Part shown: positions 15,523-22,679 of the stretch, piece by piece
Position numbering within the stretch: the stretch's first letter is position 1
Layout of the letters: the number at the start of each line of letters is the position of its first letter
Assembly: GCA_910584865.1 (NCBI GenBank)
Contig: CAJUCE010000013.1
Coordinates: 63,403 to 127,402, forward strand
Reading direction: 5' to 3'
From: an uncultured Acetatifactor sp.
GTDB lineage: Bacteria > Bacillota > Clostridia > Lachnospirales > Lachnospiraceae
DNA: 64,000 nt
Position numbers and translations under genes: made by a program
Notes under the pieces: generated by a model
The model's database searches: none
Told to the model about the DNA's origin: nothing
The model's input: the letters and a program-made list of their open reading frames with translations, nothing else

Positions 15523-16905
15523 ATGGAAAACGGTAACATTGTAAATATCAAGGCGGAGCGGATCATGGCGCACCCGAACAATCCACGGAAGAACCTGGGG
15601 GATTTGTCGGAGCTGGTGGAGTCTATCAAGATTCATGGAATCATGCAGAATCTCACGGTGATTCCTCTGGAGGATGTAGACCCGGACGCTGCCATAGGCC
15701 AGGAAGAGGAGAAGTATGTCACCCTTATAGGGCATCGCCGGTTTGCTGCAGGTTCCCAGGCCGGGGTGACGGAGTTCCCCTGCAAGATAGCAAAGGGGCT
15801 TTCGGAGCGTGAGCAAATGTCTATCATGCTGGAGGAGAATATGCAGAGGGCAGACCTCACTATCTGGGAGCAGGCAAATGGTTTCCAGATGATGTTAAAC
15901 CTGGGGGAGACAGAGGAAAGCATCGCGGAAAAGACCGGATTCTCCAAAACAACGGTACGGCATCGGCTGAACATCGCAAAGCTGAACCAGGACATTTTAA
16001 TGAAAAAGGAGAAGGACGAGGCTTTCCAGCTTTCCTTGTCTGACCTCTATGCCCTGGAGCAGATTGAGGACATCAAGATTAGAGATAAGATTCTGAAAGA
16101 GGCATCCAGCTCCAGGGATTTAGTCTGGAAGGCGAAGAACGCGGCGGAGGAAATCCACCGGGATAAGGTGGCGGCGCAGATTATAGAGCTGCTGGAGGCA
16201 GCCGGCATCGGAGCGGAACCGAAGGAGTACGAGAAGGACCGGTATTCCGGCAAGTGGGTGACTGTGGAGTATATCAGTACCGAAAAGGCGGCTCCTAAGA
16301 GAATCAGCAAAAAGAAGTTTGAGGGATGCTTTTACCATAAGTCCTACCGTACAGTGGACATTATCCGGAAAAGGGATAAATCCAGTGAGCCGATGACCGA
16401 GCAGGAGCGCGTCCAGAAGGAGAAGGAGAAAAACAAGAAAACCATCAAGGCGATTGCAAAGGAGATGACAGCCCAGAGGAAAAGTTTCATCCTCAATGCC
16501 ATAGCCGGGAAGATTGAGCCGCTGAAAGATACGGAGGAGGTTATCAAGGAATTATGGGGCGTGGTTGTGGATGCCTGCGGCTACATGAATAAGACTACTC
16601 TCATGGCGTTTCTGTCTGATGCAAAGGACTGGTGGAGCATGACAGACGAGGATAAGGAGAAGTGCCGGGATAAATTCCAGAAATTGAGCATTGTGCATCA
16701 GCTGATGATTGGCGCGTTCTGTGCCACCAGTGGCAGTGATTTTGTGGAGTGGGATGGAGCGTACAAAGCAGAAACCGGAGAGGTCATCACGCGGTTTACG
16801 GAAATCCTGGCCAAATATGGGTTTTCTTATGCGGAGGAGGAGCAAAACAAGGTGATGGAAGGCTCCCATGAGTGCTATGCCAAGAAGGGGGAGCCTGCAT
16901 CGTGA
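15523..16905 (+). CDS. ParB/Spo0J-like nuclease-domain protein
   Basis: Residues about 10-115 form a ParB N-terminal domain (HPNNPRKNLGDLSELVESI, then the GHRRF box), followed by an HTH region (ESIAEKTGFSKTTVRHRL). The remaining 250 residues are helical and charged and unlike chromosomal Spo0J. No ParA partner is visible, so this is more likely a phage ParB-fold DNA-binding or CTPase/nuclease-type protein than part of a partition pair. It may act in transcription control or replication. Confidence 0.82.
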   Translation: MENGNIVNIKAERIMAHPNNPRKNLGDLSELVESIKIHGIMQNLTVIPLEDVDPDAAIGQEEEKYVTLIGHRRFAAGSQAGVTEFPCKIAKGLSEREQMSIMLEENMQRADLTIWEQANGFQMMLNLGETEESIAEKTGFSKTTVRHRLNIAKLNQDILMKKEKDEAFQLSLSDLYALEQIEDIKIRDKILKEASSSRDLVWKAKNAAEEIHRDKVAAQIIELLEAAGIGAEPKEYEKDRYSGKWVTVEYISTEKAAPKRISKKKFEGCFYHKSYRTVDIIRKRDKSSEPMTEQERVQKEKEKNKKTIKAIAKEMTAQRKSFILNAIAGKIEPLKDTEEVIKELWGVVVDACGYMNKTTLMAFLSDAKDWWSMTDEDKEKCRDKFQKLSIVHQLMIGAFCATSGSDFVEWDGAYKAETGEVITRFTEILAKYGFSYAEEEQNKVMEGSHECYAKKGEPAS

Positions 16906-17159
16906 ACAACACTGACAATTCGGAAATGACGGTTGAAAAGCTATACAACCTTCTACGCAACGTGGTAGATGCAGGGTACGGAAATCTTCCGGTAAGAATC
17001 CAGGAGGATGCCCTGCATGATGATAGCATCACGTTTTACTATTATGGCGATGATAAGCGGATGGAGATTAAAGGGATGCTGTATAACCATCCGCAGTATG
17101 AAAAATTAAATAGGTTCAAGGAGGATGTGGAAAAGGCATGGGAAGAACTGATGACATGA
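16902..17159 (+). CDS. Small phage protein (85 aa)
   Basis: The GTG at 16902 overlaps the end of the ParB-like gene and has GGGGAG upstream. It reads MTVEKLYNLLRNVVDAGYGNLP and then VRIQEDAL, similar to small phage proteins in this neighbourhood. Function unknown. Confidence 0.55.
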   Translation: MNNTDNSEMTVEKLYNLLRNVVDAGYGNLPVRIQEDALHDDSITFYYYGDDKRMEIKGMLYNHPQYEKLNRFKEDVEKAWEELMT

Positions 17160-17410
17160 AAAAGATTTTTACGATGCCGCCGGGCAAAGCGGAGTATGAG
17201 TATGTTGTGAAGTGCCAGTTTTGCCACCAGGCATACAGAATCGATATGAACAGCGATTTGTATTATCGGCTGGATAGGTTCCTGGAAGGAGAAGGTCATG
17301 CGGAGGAAATGCTGCATGACCTCCCGGCGGAAGTCCGGGAAATGTTCATAAGCGGAATGTGTCCGGAGTGCTGGGAAAAGACATTCAGTGGAGAGGAGAT
17401 GGAGGAATGA
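17156..17410 (+). CDS. Small putative zinc-ribbon protein (84 aa)
   Basis: The ATG overlaps the preceding stop. Two Cys pairs, CQFC near residue 21 and CPEC near residue 71, are spaced as in a split zinc ribbon. The intervening region is helical. It probably binds one zinc ion and may contact nucleic acid or protein; no family recognised. Confidence 0.6.
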   Translation: MKKIFTMPPGKAEYEYVVKCQFCHQAYRIDMNSDLYYRLDRFLEGEGHAEEMLHDLPAEVREMFISGMCPECWEKTFSGEEMEE

Positions 17411-17832
17411 GAAAGAGATACTGCAAGGGGAGATATTATAAGGCTGGTGCTTACCATGATTTTCAAATTGGGAAATTCCACCAGTGGGGCAGCAACTATG
17501 AGGAGTTTGAGAATGGCGCAGGTAATTATTCTGTGGCTATCGTAGAGCTGCCGGACGGAACCGTTGTTATGCCGGTGGCTGATGATATATGTTTCCTGGA
17601 GGATGAAACAATAAATAAGCTCATAGAGGAGTGCGCGTGTAATGAAAACCTGGCATTCACGATGGCAGGAGCCAGGGATATTTTGAACCGGTATAGAGAT
17701 CATGTCTGTATGACGATGCTGGGGGTGACTGGAGCGGAAGAAAGCAAAATGATGTATTCTCTGTTCAACGCCCTCAAAATGGGGGAGAACGCGCTGGATA
17801 AGCTGATAAAGCAGAGGGAGGAGGCAGAATGA
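17407..17832 (+). CDS. Unknown phage protein (141 aa)
   Basis: The ATG overlaps the upstream stop and GAGGAGATGGAGG precedes it. The first half looks beta-rich (YSVAIVELPDGTVVMPVADDI) and the second half helical. No motif is recognised. It sits in the coupled cluster of small proteins before the ASCH gene. Confidence 0.55.
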   Translation: MRKRYCKGRYYKAGAYHDFQIGKFHQWGSNYEEFENGAGNYSVAIVELPDGTVVMPVADDICFLEDETINKLIEECACNENLAFTMAGARDILNRYRDHVCMTMLGVTGAEESKMMYSLFNALKMGENALDKLIKQREEAE

Positions 17833-17978
17833 AAAAGGTATGCCCGGAGTGCCAGAAGGTATTCGTGACGGAGCTGACGGATAAAGTCTACTGCTCCAGA
17901 AAATGCTCTGTGAAGATGCGGAAACGCGGAAGGAGGAGACGTAATGCTGATATTGCCTATAAAGAAAAAATGGCTTGA
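17829..17978 (+). CDS. Small zinc-binding basic protein (49 aa)
   Basis: It starts at an ATG overlapping the previous stop. CPEC at residues 5-8 and YCSRKC at 21-26 form a compact zinc site, followed by a very basic run of Arg and Lys. This is typical of tiny nucleic-acid-binding proteins. Its 3' end overlaps the ASCH gene by 35 bases in another frame. Confidence 0.6.
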   Translation: MKKVCPECQKVFVTELTDKVYCSRKCSVKMRKRGRRRRNADIAYKEKMA

Positions 17979-18294
17979 CATGATTCTGACCGGGGAAAAG
18001 AAAGAGGAGTACCGGCAGATAAAGTCCTACTGGACGGTCCGGATTGTCCACTGGCTGGGGTTCCCGGACAGTGAGACGGATGTGGTGATGGAGCTGTTAA
18101 GGGAAAAGCGGACAGAAAAGGAGCTGCCGGTCATCCTGCAAAATGGGTACGGAGCTGATGCACCGGAGGTAGAAGTCATGTGTACGCTTTCCATCGGTAC
18201 CGGCAAGGAGGAGTGGGGCGCGGCTCCTGGCAAGGAATATTTCCGGTTTCATATCGAGAAGGTATCAAAGTTTATGGGAGCTGATGTAGTATGA
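17944..18294 (+). CDS. ASCH-domain-like protein (116 aa)
   Basis: The start LPIKKKWLDMILTGEKKEEYR is the hallmark of ASCH/PUA-like proteins, which bind RNA or modified nucleotides. AAGGAGGAG precedes the ATG. The gene overlaps the PAPS-reductase-like gene by ATGA, suggesting related action, for instance on modified nucleic acids. The substrate is not deducible. Confidence 0.75.
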   Translation: MLILPIKKKWLDMILTGEKKEEYRQIKSYWTVRIVHWLGFPDSETDVVMELLREKRTEKELPVILQNGYGADAPEVEVMCTLSIGTGKEEWGAAPGKEYFRFHIEKVSKFMGADVV

Positions 18295-19643
18295 AGGGGC
18301 AAATGAGCCTATTTGAGGGAACGTTCATAAAGGATGCAGACTGTACAAAGGATACGCCGGTTGTCAAAGGAAAGCCGGATGTGCCTATTTACGGTCAAGG
18401 CATCGGAATAAGGCCGGCGGTTCCAGGGCGGCAGGATTCAGACCATTTCAAGCGGATATATCTGGAAGAATTGCTGCCGCTGGAGGAATATGACCTGGTG
18501 GCGGTCCTCTTATCCGGAGGGAAAGACAGTATCGCATGCTATTACAAATTGTTGGAGCTGGGAGTGCCGAAGGGAAAGATAGAGTTCTGGCACCACGATA
18601 TAGACGGAGGGCATCCATGCAGGCGTATGGACTGGAGATGCACCCACAATTACGTCCGATCATTCGCAGAGGCGGAAGGAGTGCCGCTCCGGTTATCATG
18701 GAGGGTAAACGGATTTTTCGGGGAGCTGTATAGAGTAGGGGCGAGCGAGCCGGTGGAATGGCTGGAGCCGGAGACCGGGGAGGTCATACGCTGCAAGCTG
18801 TCACAGAACTATATCAAGTGCCAGGAAATCAAGGAAAAGGCAACGGACGATATGGAGGAGGAGCTGAAAAAGCTGGGGTACAGAATGAAGTTCCCGGCAA
18901 AGACCGGAGATTTGAGCCGCCGGTGGTGCAGCGCATATCTGAAAATCATGGTGGCCGATACTGTGATGTCCAATCTGTCAAGGTTGAAACAGCTGGAGGA
19001 GCTGGGAGGCAAGCGCCACATGTTCCCGGCCAAAGGAGGGACCCACCAGGGAAGATGGTGCAGCGGAAATCTGAAAGCTGCCGTGCAGGACAGCGTGACG
19101 TCAAACCTGGAAAAGACCAGGGCAAATGTGAAGGTTCTGGTGGTGTCTGGGGAAAGGCGTGGGGAATCTTCCGGAAGGGCGAAGTATAACGAGATGGAGA
19201 TACACCGGACTAATGCGGAGGCGAAGGCTCACCGGTTAGTCCACCAGTGGAGGCCGGTCATTGATTATTCGGAGAAGGATGTCTGGGAATTGCTGAAGAG
19301 GCACAACGTAAATCCTCACCCTTGTTACCGGGCAGGATGGAACCGGTGCAGTTGCGCGATGTGCATCTTCTCTACTCCCAAACTGTTTGCAGGCATCCGG
19401 GAGCTGTACCCGGAGGACTATGCGCTGTTAAGGCAGGACGAGAGGATTCTGGGATTTACCCTGGACAATAAATGCGATCTGGATACGTTCGTGGGAGACG
19501 CGGAATCATGCGTGTATCACGGAGACCTGGAGGCAATACATAGCCTGGTGACTGGAGAATTTACGGTTGATGATGTGTATGTAAAGGGAAAATGGATGTA
19601 CCCTGCCGGAGCTTTTCATGGGGCAGAGGGCGGGCCGTGCTGA
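18291..19643 (+). CDS. PAPS-reductase/PP-loop ATPase-like enzyme
   Basis: The PP-loop SGGKDS lies at residues 75-80, followed by HHDIDGGH. These enzymes activate substrates by adenylation; relatives include PAPS reductase and DndC. The middle holds two similar segments at about residues 200-218 and 243-261 (FPAKTGDLSRRWCS and FPAKGGTHQGRWCS). A Cys cluster (CSCAMCIF) near residue 353 could bind a metal or iron-sulfur cluster. At 450 residues it is longer than a plain PAPS reductase. Phage copies are often found with accessory modules; the biochemical role here is unproven. Confidence 0.82.
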   Translation: MKGQMSLFEGTFIKDADCTKDTPVVKGKPDVPIYGQGIGIRPAVPGRQDSDHFKRIYLEELLPLEEYDLVAVLLSGGKDSIACYYKLLELGVPKGKIEFWHHDIDGGHPCRRMDWRCTHNYVRSFAEAEGVPLRLSWRVNGFFGELYRVGASEPVEWLEPETGEVIRCKLSQNYIKCQEIKEKATDDMEEELKKLGYRMKFPAKTGDLSRRWCSAYLKIMVADTVMSNLSRLKQLEELGGKRHMFPAKGGTHQGRWCSGNLKAAVQDSVTSNLEKTRANVKVLVVSGERRGESSGRAKYNEMEIHRTNAEAKAHRLVHQWRPVIDYSEKDVWELLKRHNVNPHPCYRAGWNRCSCAMCIFSTPKLFAGIRELYPEDYALLRQDERILGFTLDNKCDLDTFVGDAESCVYHGDLEAIHSLVTGEFTVDDVYVKGKWMYPAGAFHGAEGGPC

Positions 19644-19664
19644 TTAAGGAAGGAGGGAAAGAGA

Positions 19665-19859
19665 GTGGTTCCGGAACATATATTGCAGAAGGCAATAGCC
19701 CACAATGCCGTATGCGATAAGCTAAGGGCAGAGGGGTATTCCATACAAGGGTGCGGTAATGATTTCAGTAAGTGCTATTTCTCAAAGGGAAAAGCTCCGC
19801 ATCAGAAGATAGTGGGATATATAGACGCAAAGACACTGGAAATAGTATGGATAGATTGA
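19665..19859 (+). CDS. Small phage protein (64 aa)
   Basis: It uses a GTG start behind AAGGAGGG. The compact sequence contains YSIQGCGNDFSKCYF and ends with a VGYIDAKTLEIVWID strand-rich tail. Function unknown. Confidence 0.55.
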   Translation: MVPEHILQKAIAHNAVCDKLRAEGYSIQGCGNDFSKCYFSKGKAPHQKIVGYIDAKTLEIVWID

Positions 19860-19872
19860 TTGGAGGTATATT

Positions 19873-20097
19873 ATGGCAAAGATAGCGATTGAAGTTCGGG
19901 ATGACTGCCGGAAGTGTCCGTGTTTCATAAAGGCAAACGCAAGTGTAGGACCGGATGAAAAGATATTCTACTTGTGCAGGGCATTTTCCCGGATATTGGA
20001 CATCGGCGTGAATGGACGTGGCGAAGTGAAAGAAGTAAGCAGATGCGCGGAATGTGAAGAGGCGGAAGTATTTGATAAGCAGAAAGAGGAGGAGTGA
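19873..20097 (+). CDS. Small Cys-rich phage protein (74 aa)
   Basis: TTGGAGG precedes the ATG. Cys residues in DDCRKCPCF near the start, LCRAF in the middle and RCAEC near the end suggest a zinc site. The C-terminus is highly acidic. It lies next to a coiled-coil protein also carrying Cys pairs. Family unknown. Confidence 0.55.
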   Translation: MAKIAIEVRDDCRKCPCFIKANASVGPDEKIFYLCRAFSRILDIGVNGRGEVKEVSRCAECEEAEVFDKQKEEE

Positions 20098-20098
20098 T

Positions 20099-20836
20099 AT
20101 GTATTATCCGGATGATTTTTATAATGAGCCGTCTGAATTTGATATGCAGGTGGAGGAGTTCAAGGAGAGCCTGGCAAAGTCGATAAAGAGTGACTTCCTG
20201 GAGGAAATGGAGCGGCTGAAAGCCGAGAACCGGAAACTCCAGGGAATCAAGGAGAATTTCGAGCAGGTAAAGAGGGACTATGAACGCAAAAAGCAGGAAT
20301 GTGAGAGGGTGATGCGCGAGGCAGAGAACAAAGCAAAGCGTATGAAGGTAGAGGAGATGCTGGAGCAGTTCAAGACAATCTTCTGGAGGGTGGATTGGGA
20401 ATACCTATATGGGCCGAAGTGCGATAAGTGCGATAAAGACCGGAGAATCGAGATAACCCTTCCGTCCGGGAATACGGTCAAAGACGAGTGCGAATGTGAA
20501 AAAGGCAGAGTACAAGTCATGGTTCCAGAAAAAATGGTGCGATACGAGCTGGCAGATCGGGATAGCGGAGTCTATGCCTGGTACTGCGCTTGTGGCAAAG
20601 AAGGGGAGAGATACTATAAACTGGATTATGTGTATACCGTATGCGCAAAGGGAAATTTGGTGGAGCCTGGCACAAGTTATGATGTGCTGGAGAAACGAGA
20701 GAACCAGAGGGACCTTTTGTTCTCCACTAGGGAGGAGTGCCTTGCATATTGCGAATATCTGAATGAAAAGAACCTGGTACCCACCGATGCAATCTATAAG
20801 CGCGATGGAACAGTCTGGAAAAGTGAGGAGGAGTGA
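20099..20836 (+). CDS. Coiled-coil protein with Cys-rich C-terminal region (245 aa)
   Basis: AGAGGAGGAG precedes the ATG. Residues about 15-95 form a long charged coiled coil. A zinc-ribbon-like CDKCDKDR...CECEKG segment follows near residues 108-138, then a mixed domain with more Cys (WYCACGKEG). The arrangement suggests an oligomeric zinc protein; no catalytic motif is seen. Confidence 0.6.
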   Translation: MYYPDDFYNEPSEFDMQVEEFKESLAKSIKSDFLEEMERLKAENRKLQGIKENFEQVKRDYERKKQECERVMREAENKAKRMKVEEMLEQFKTIFWRVDWEYLYGPKCDKCDKDRRIEITLPSGNTVKDECECEKGRVQVMVPEKMVRYELADRDSGVYAWYCACGKEGERYYKLDYVYTVCAKGNLVEPGTSYDVLEKRENQRDLLFSTREECLAYCEYLNEKNLVPTDAIYKRDGTVWKSEEE

Positions 20837-20838
20837 CA

Positions 20839-21111
20839 ATGGGGAAAATCAAAGGGTTCCTGCTGAACCGCAAGCAGTATGACCGCATCCGGAAAATGGA
20901 TCACTGTCAGATGACATTATGGGCGGAGAGTGTATATAAATCCGGATTCAAGGACGGCCAGGAGGCAACGCCAGGGCTTACCAGCCAGGAGATAAGGGAT
21001 GCCTTGCAGCCAGTGAAGGGCATCGGGGCAAAGAGACTGGATACCATAGTGGAGGCGTTATCCCTGGCACTGGAGGAAAAAGGAAAGGCAGGAGGAAAAA
21101 CGTGCGATTAG
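20839..21111 (+). CDS. Small protein with helix-hairpin-helix-like end (90 aa)
   Basis: GGAGGAGTGAC precedes the ATG. The N-terminal 50 residues are basic and aromatic. The segment LQPVKGIGAKRLDTIVEAL has the GIGxKR pattern of non-specific DNA-binding helix-hairpin-helix motifs. It overlaps the last prophage gene. Function unknown. Confidence 0.6.
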   Translation: MGKIKGFLLNRKQYDRIRKMDHCQMTLWAESVYKSGFKDGQEATPGLTSQEIRDALQPVKGIGAKRLDTIVEALSLALEEKGKAGGKTCD

Positions 21112-21287
21112 GTGAAGAATGTCCGTATATTACACCGTGCGGATGGTGCAGCCGGAAGGACGCCCCCTGCGATGCTGGGAAAGGACGTAAAAGAACAACA
21201 TCCGGGCCTCCCAGAATCCCGGCTCCTCCGAGACCTGGAGAAGAAAAAGGAATGCCAGAAAAAATGATTGCATCCATCCAGGGCTGA
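21102..21287 (+). CDS. Small Cys/Pro-rich protein (61 aa), last prophage gene
   Basis: It uses a GTG start with GGAGG upstream and overlaps the previous stop. Cys at CPYITPCGWCSRKDAPC may bind a metal; the rest is Pro/Lys-rich and likely disordered. It is the last gene with prophage-like tight packing. Beyond it the composition and gene spacing change, so the prophage boundary probably lies between here and 21.5 kb. I see no att repeat, as the partner end is outside the window. Confidence 0.5.
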   Translation: MRLGEECPYITPCGWCSRKDAPCDAGKGRKRTTSGPPRIPAPPRPGEEKGMPEKMIASIQG

Positions 21288-21524
21288 TGTTAAAATGAAA
21301 TTAAGCTATACCTTACAAAGGTGCGAATTTAATGATACTGTGCATCATAGGGGATGCCATGCTGATTGTGTGACAGAAACGCGTGGAAATAGTCACTTTT
21401 TGCAACCTGAAGTTCATTTTGGTACATTTCATTATATCTGTATATCCCTTATAATAAATGGATATTATGAAACTGGAACATTCATGTTGATGCCGATTTG
21501 CGGTTGCATTAGGAGCTGATATCT

Positions 21525-22415
21525 ATGCGTTATATTATCAGGCAGGAAGAGGCTGAGGTCACCTATATCTCCGGCGGTCACTTTGTATCCAAGGGAGCCT
21601 GGATACATCCCAGAATGACGCTTTCCGATTATGAACTGGTAGTTGTGGTAAAGGGCAGATTCTGGCTTACGATAAAGGGGGTAAAAAGGGAGTTCCGGAA
21701 AGGAGACTGTTTTATTCTATTTCCGGAGGAAGAACATTACGGCACGGAGGAGGCATGGGAGGTTTCCTTTTACTGGGTGCATTTTAAGCTGCAGGAGAAG
21801 GAGGAAATCATAGAGGGGGAGCAAAGCTTCCGTACCTGGTTCCGGAAAATCGAAAACGGCGTCTTTCCGGGGATCATCCTGAATGAATTCAGCAGGCAGG
21901 AGGAGACGGCGAGACTGATTGTCATGATCAATCATCTGCTGCACTATCAGTCTGTGTTTAAGGAGACGGAGGAAGCGGCCAGACCCTGCAACCTCATGAT
22001 GGAGCTGGTACTGTATGAGCTGACCCAGGTGACGAAGAAGGAGACTATGGAAAAGCTTTCGATCTATCATGAGGAAGAGGGGGACATGGAGAAGATCTAT
22101 GAGTATATCCGGGCTACCTGCTATAAAAATCCCCAGGTATTCGAAATAGCGAAACATTTCGGCTATAATACACAATATTTTATCCGCATGTTTCGGAAGG
22201 CTGCAGGGGTAACGCCCAAGCAATATATGATTAACCGTCAGATGGAGAGGGCGAAATACCTTCTCACCACTACAAGTCTCAAGATCAAGGAAATTGCCGA
22301 GCAGGTAGGCATGAGCGACAGCAAATCTTTCTTCAAGAATTTCAAAAAGCAGGAGGGAATCTCCCCCAACGAGTATCGCAGGATATTTCAGAAAACACAT
22401 TACAACAGCCATTAA
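21525..22415 (+). CDS. AraC-family transcriptional regulator with cupin sensor
   Basis: Residues about 20-110 form a cupin-like ligand-binding domain (MTLSDYELVVVVKGRFWLTI). The last 100 residues carry two AraC HTH motifs (FEIAKHFGYNTQYFIRMFRK and IKEIAEQVGMSDSKSFFKNF). Such proteins activate adjacent sugar-use operons when bound to ligand. The gene lies just before, and in the direction of, the glycan operon starting at 22680. A 12-bp element is shared by both upstream regions. Length (296 aa) is typical. Confidence 0.88.
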   Translation: MRYIIRQEEAEVTYISGGHFVSKGAWIHPRMTLSDYELVVVVKGRFWLTIKGVKREFRKGDCFILFPEEEHYGTEEAWEVSFYWVHFKLQEKEEIIEGEQSFRTWFRKIENGVFPGIILNEFSRQEETARLIVMINHLLHYQSVFKETEEAARPCNLMMELVLYELTQVTKKETMEKLSIYHEEEGDMEKIYEYIRATCYKNPQVFEIAKHFGYNTQYFIRMFRKAAGVTPKQYMINRQMERAKYLLTTTSLKIKEIAEQVGMSDSKSFFKNFKKQEGISPNEYRRIFQKTHYNSH

Positions 22416-22434
22416 TACAGGAACTGATCAACAG

Positions 22435-22469
22435 AGTGAACAAACCAAATTGGTGTGTTCGCTTTTTTT
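22435..22469 (+). terminator. Terminator after the AraC gene
   Basis: GTGAACAAACC and GGTGTGTTCGC pair (with one mismatch and a wobble) around a short A/T loop and are followed by seven Ts. It separates the regulator from the operon it probably controls. Confidence 0.75.
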
Positions 22470-22529
22470 GTGACTTATTTGTTAAAAAATGGAAATAGGA
22501 GAATAAAAATATATGCAGAACATACAAAA

Positions 22530-22594
22530 AGTCACTTTTTGACTCCCAAGGTCACAAAGAACCCATTTTTTTTGAGATTTTGATTGCTTATAAT
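22530..22594 (+). promoter_or_regulatory. Activator-dependent promoter of the glycan operon
   Basis: A TATAAT lies at 22589 but the expected -35 position holds only Ts, typical of activator-dependent promoters. AGTCACTTTTTG at 22530-22541 is identical to 21391-21402 upstream of the AraC gene, and GGTCAC recurs at 22550 next to the -35 position. These are candidate AraC-protein half-sites. Confidence 0.55.
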
Positions 22595-22679
22595 GAGTTT
22601 AATGGTTCTGACGGAGGGGCCCGCGAGGAGCTGACCGGGGCGCAGGACACAGGAGATTCCGGAATTTGGAGGAGAAAGT

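Noticed and set aside
21288..21524. Right prophage attachment site
   Set aside because: No repeat partner or integrase is visible in the window, so any coordinate would be a guess.
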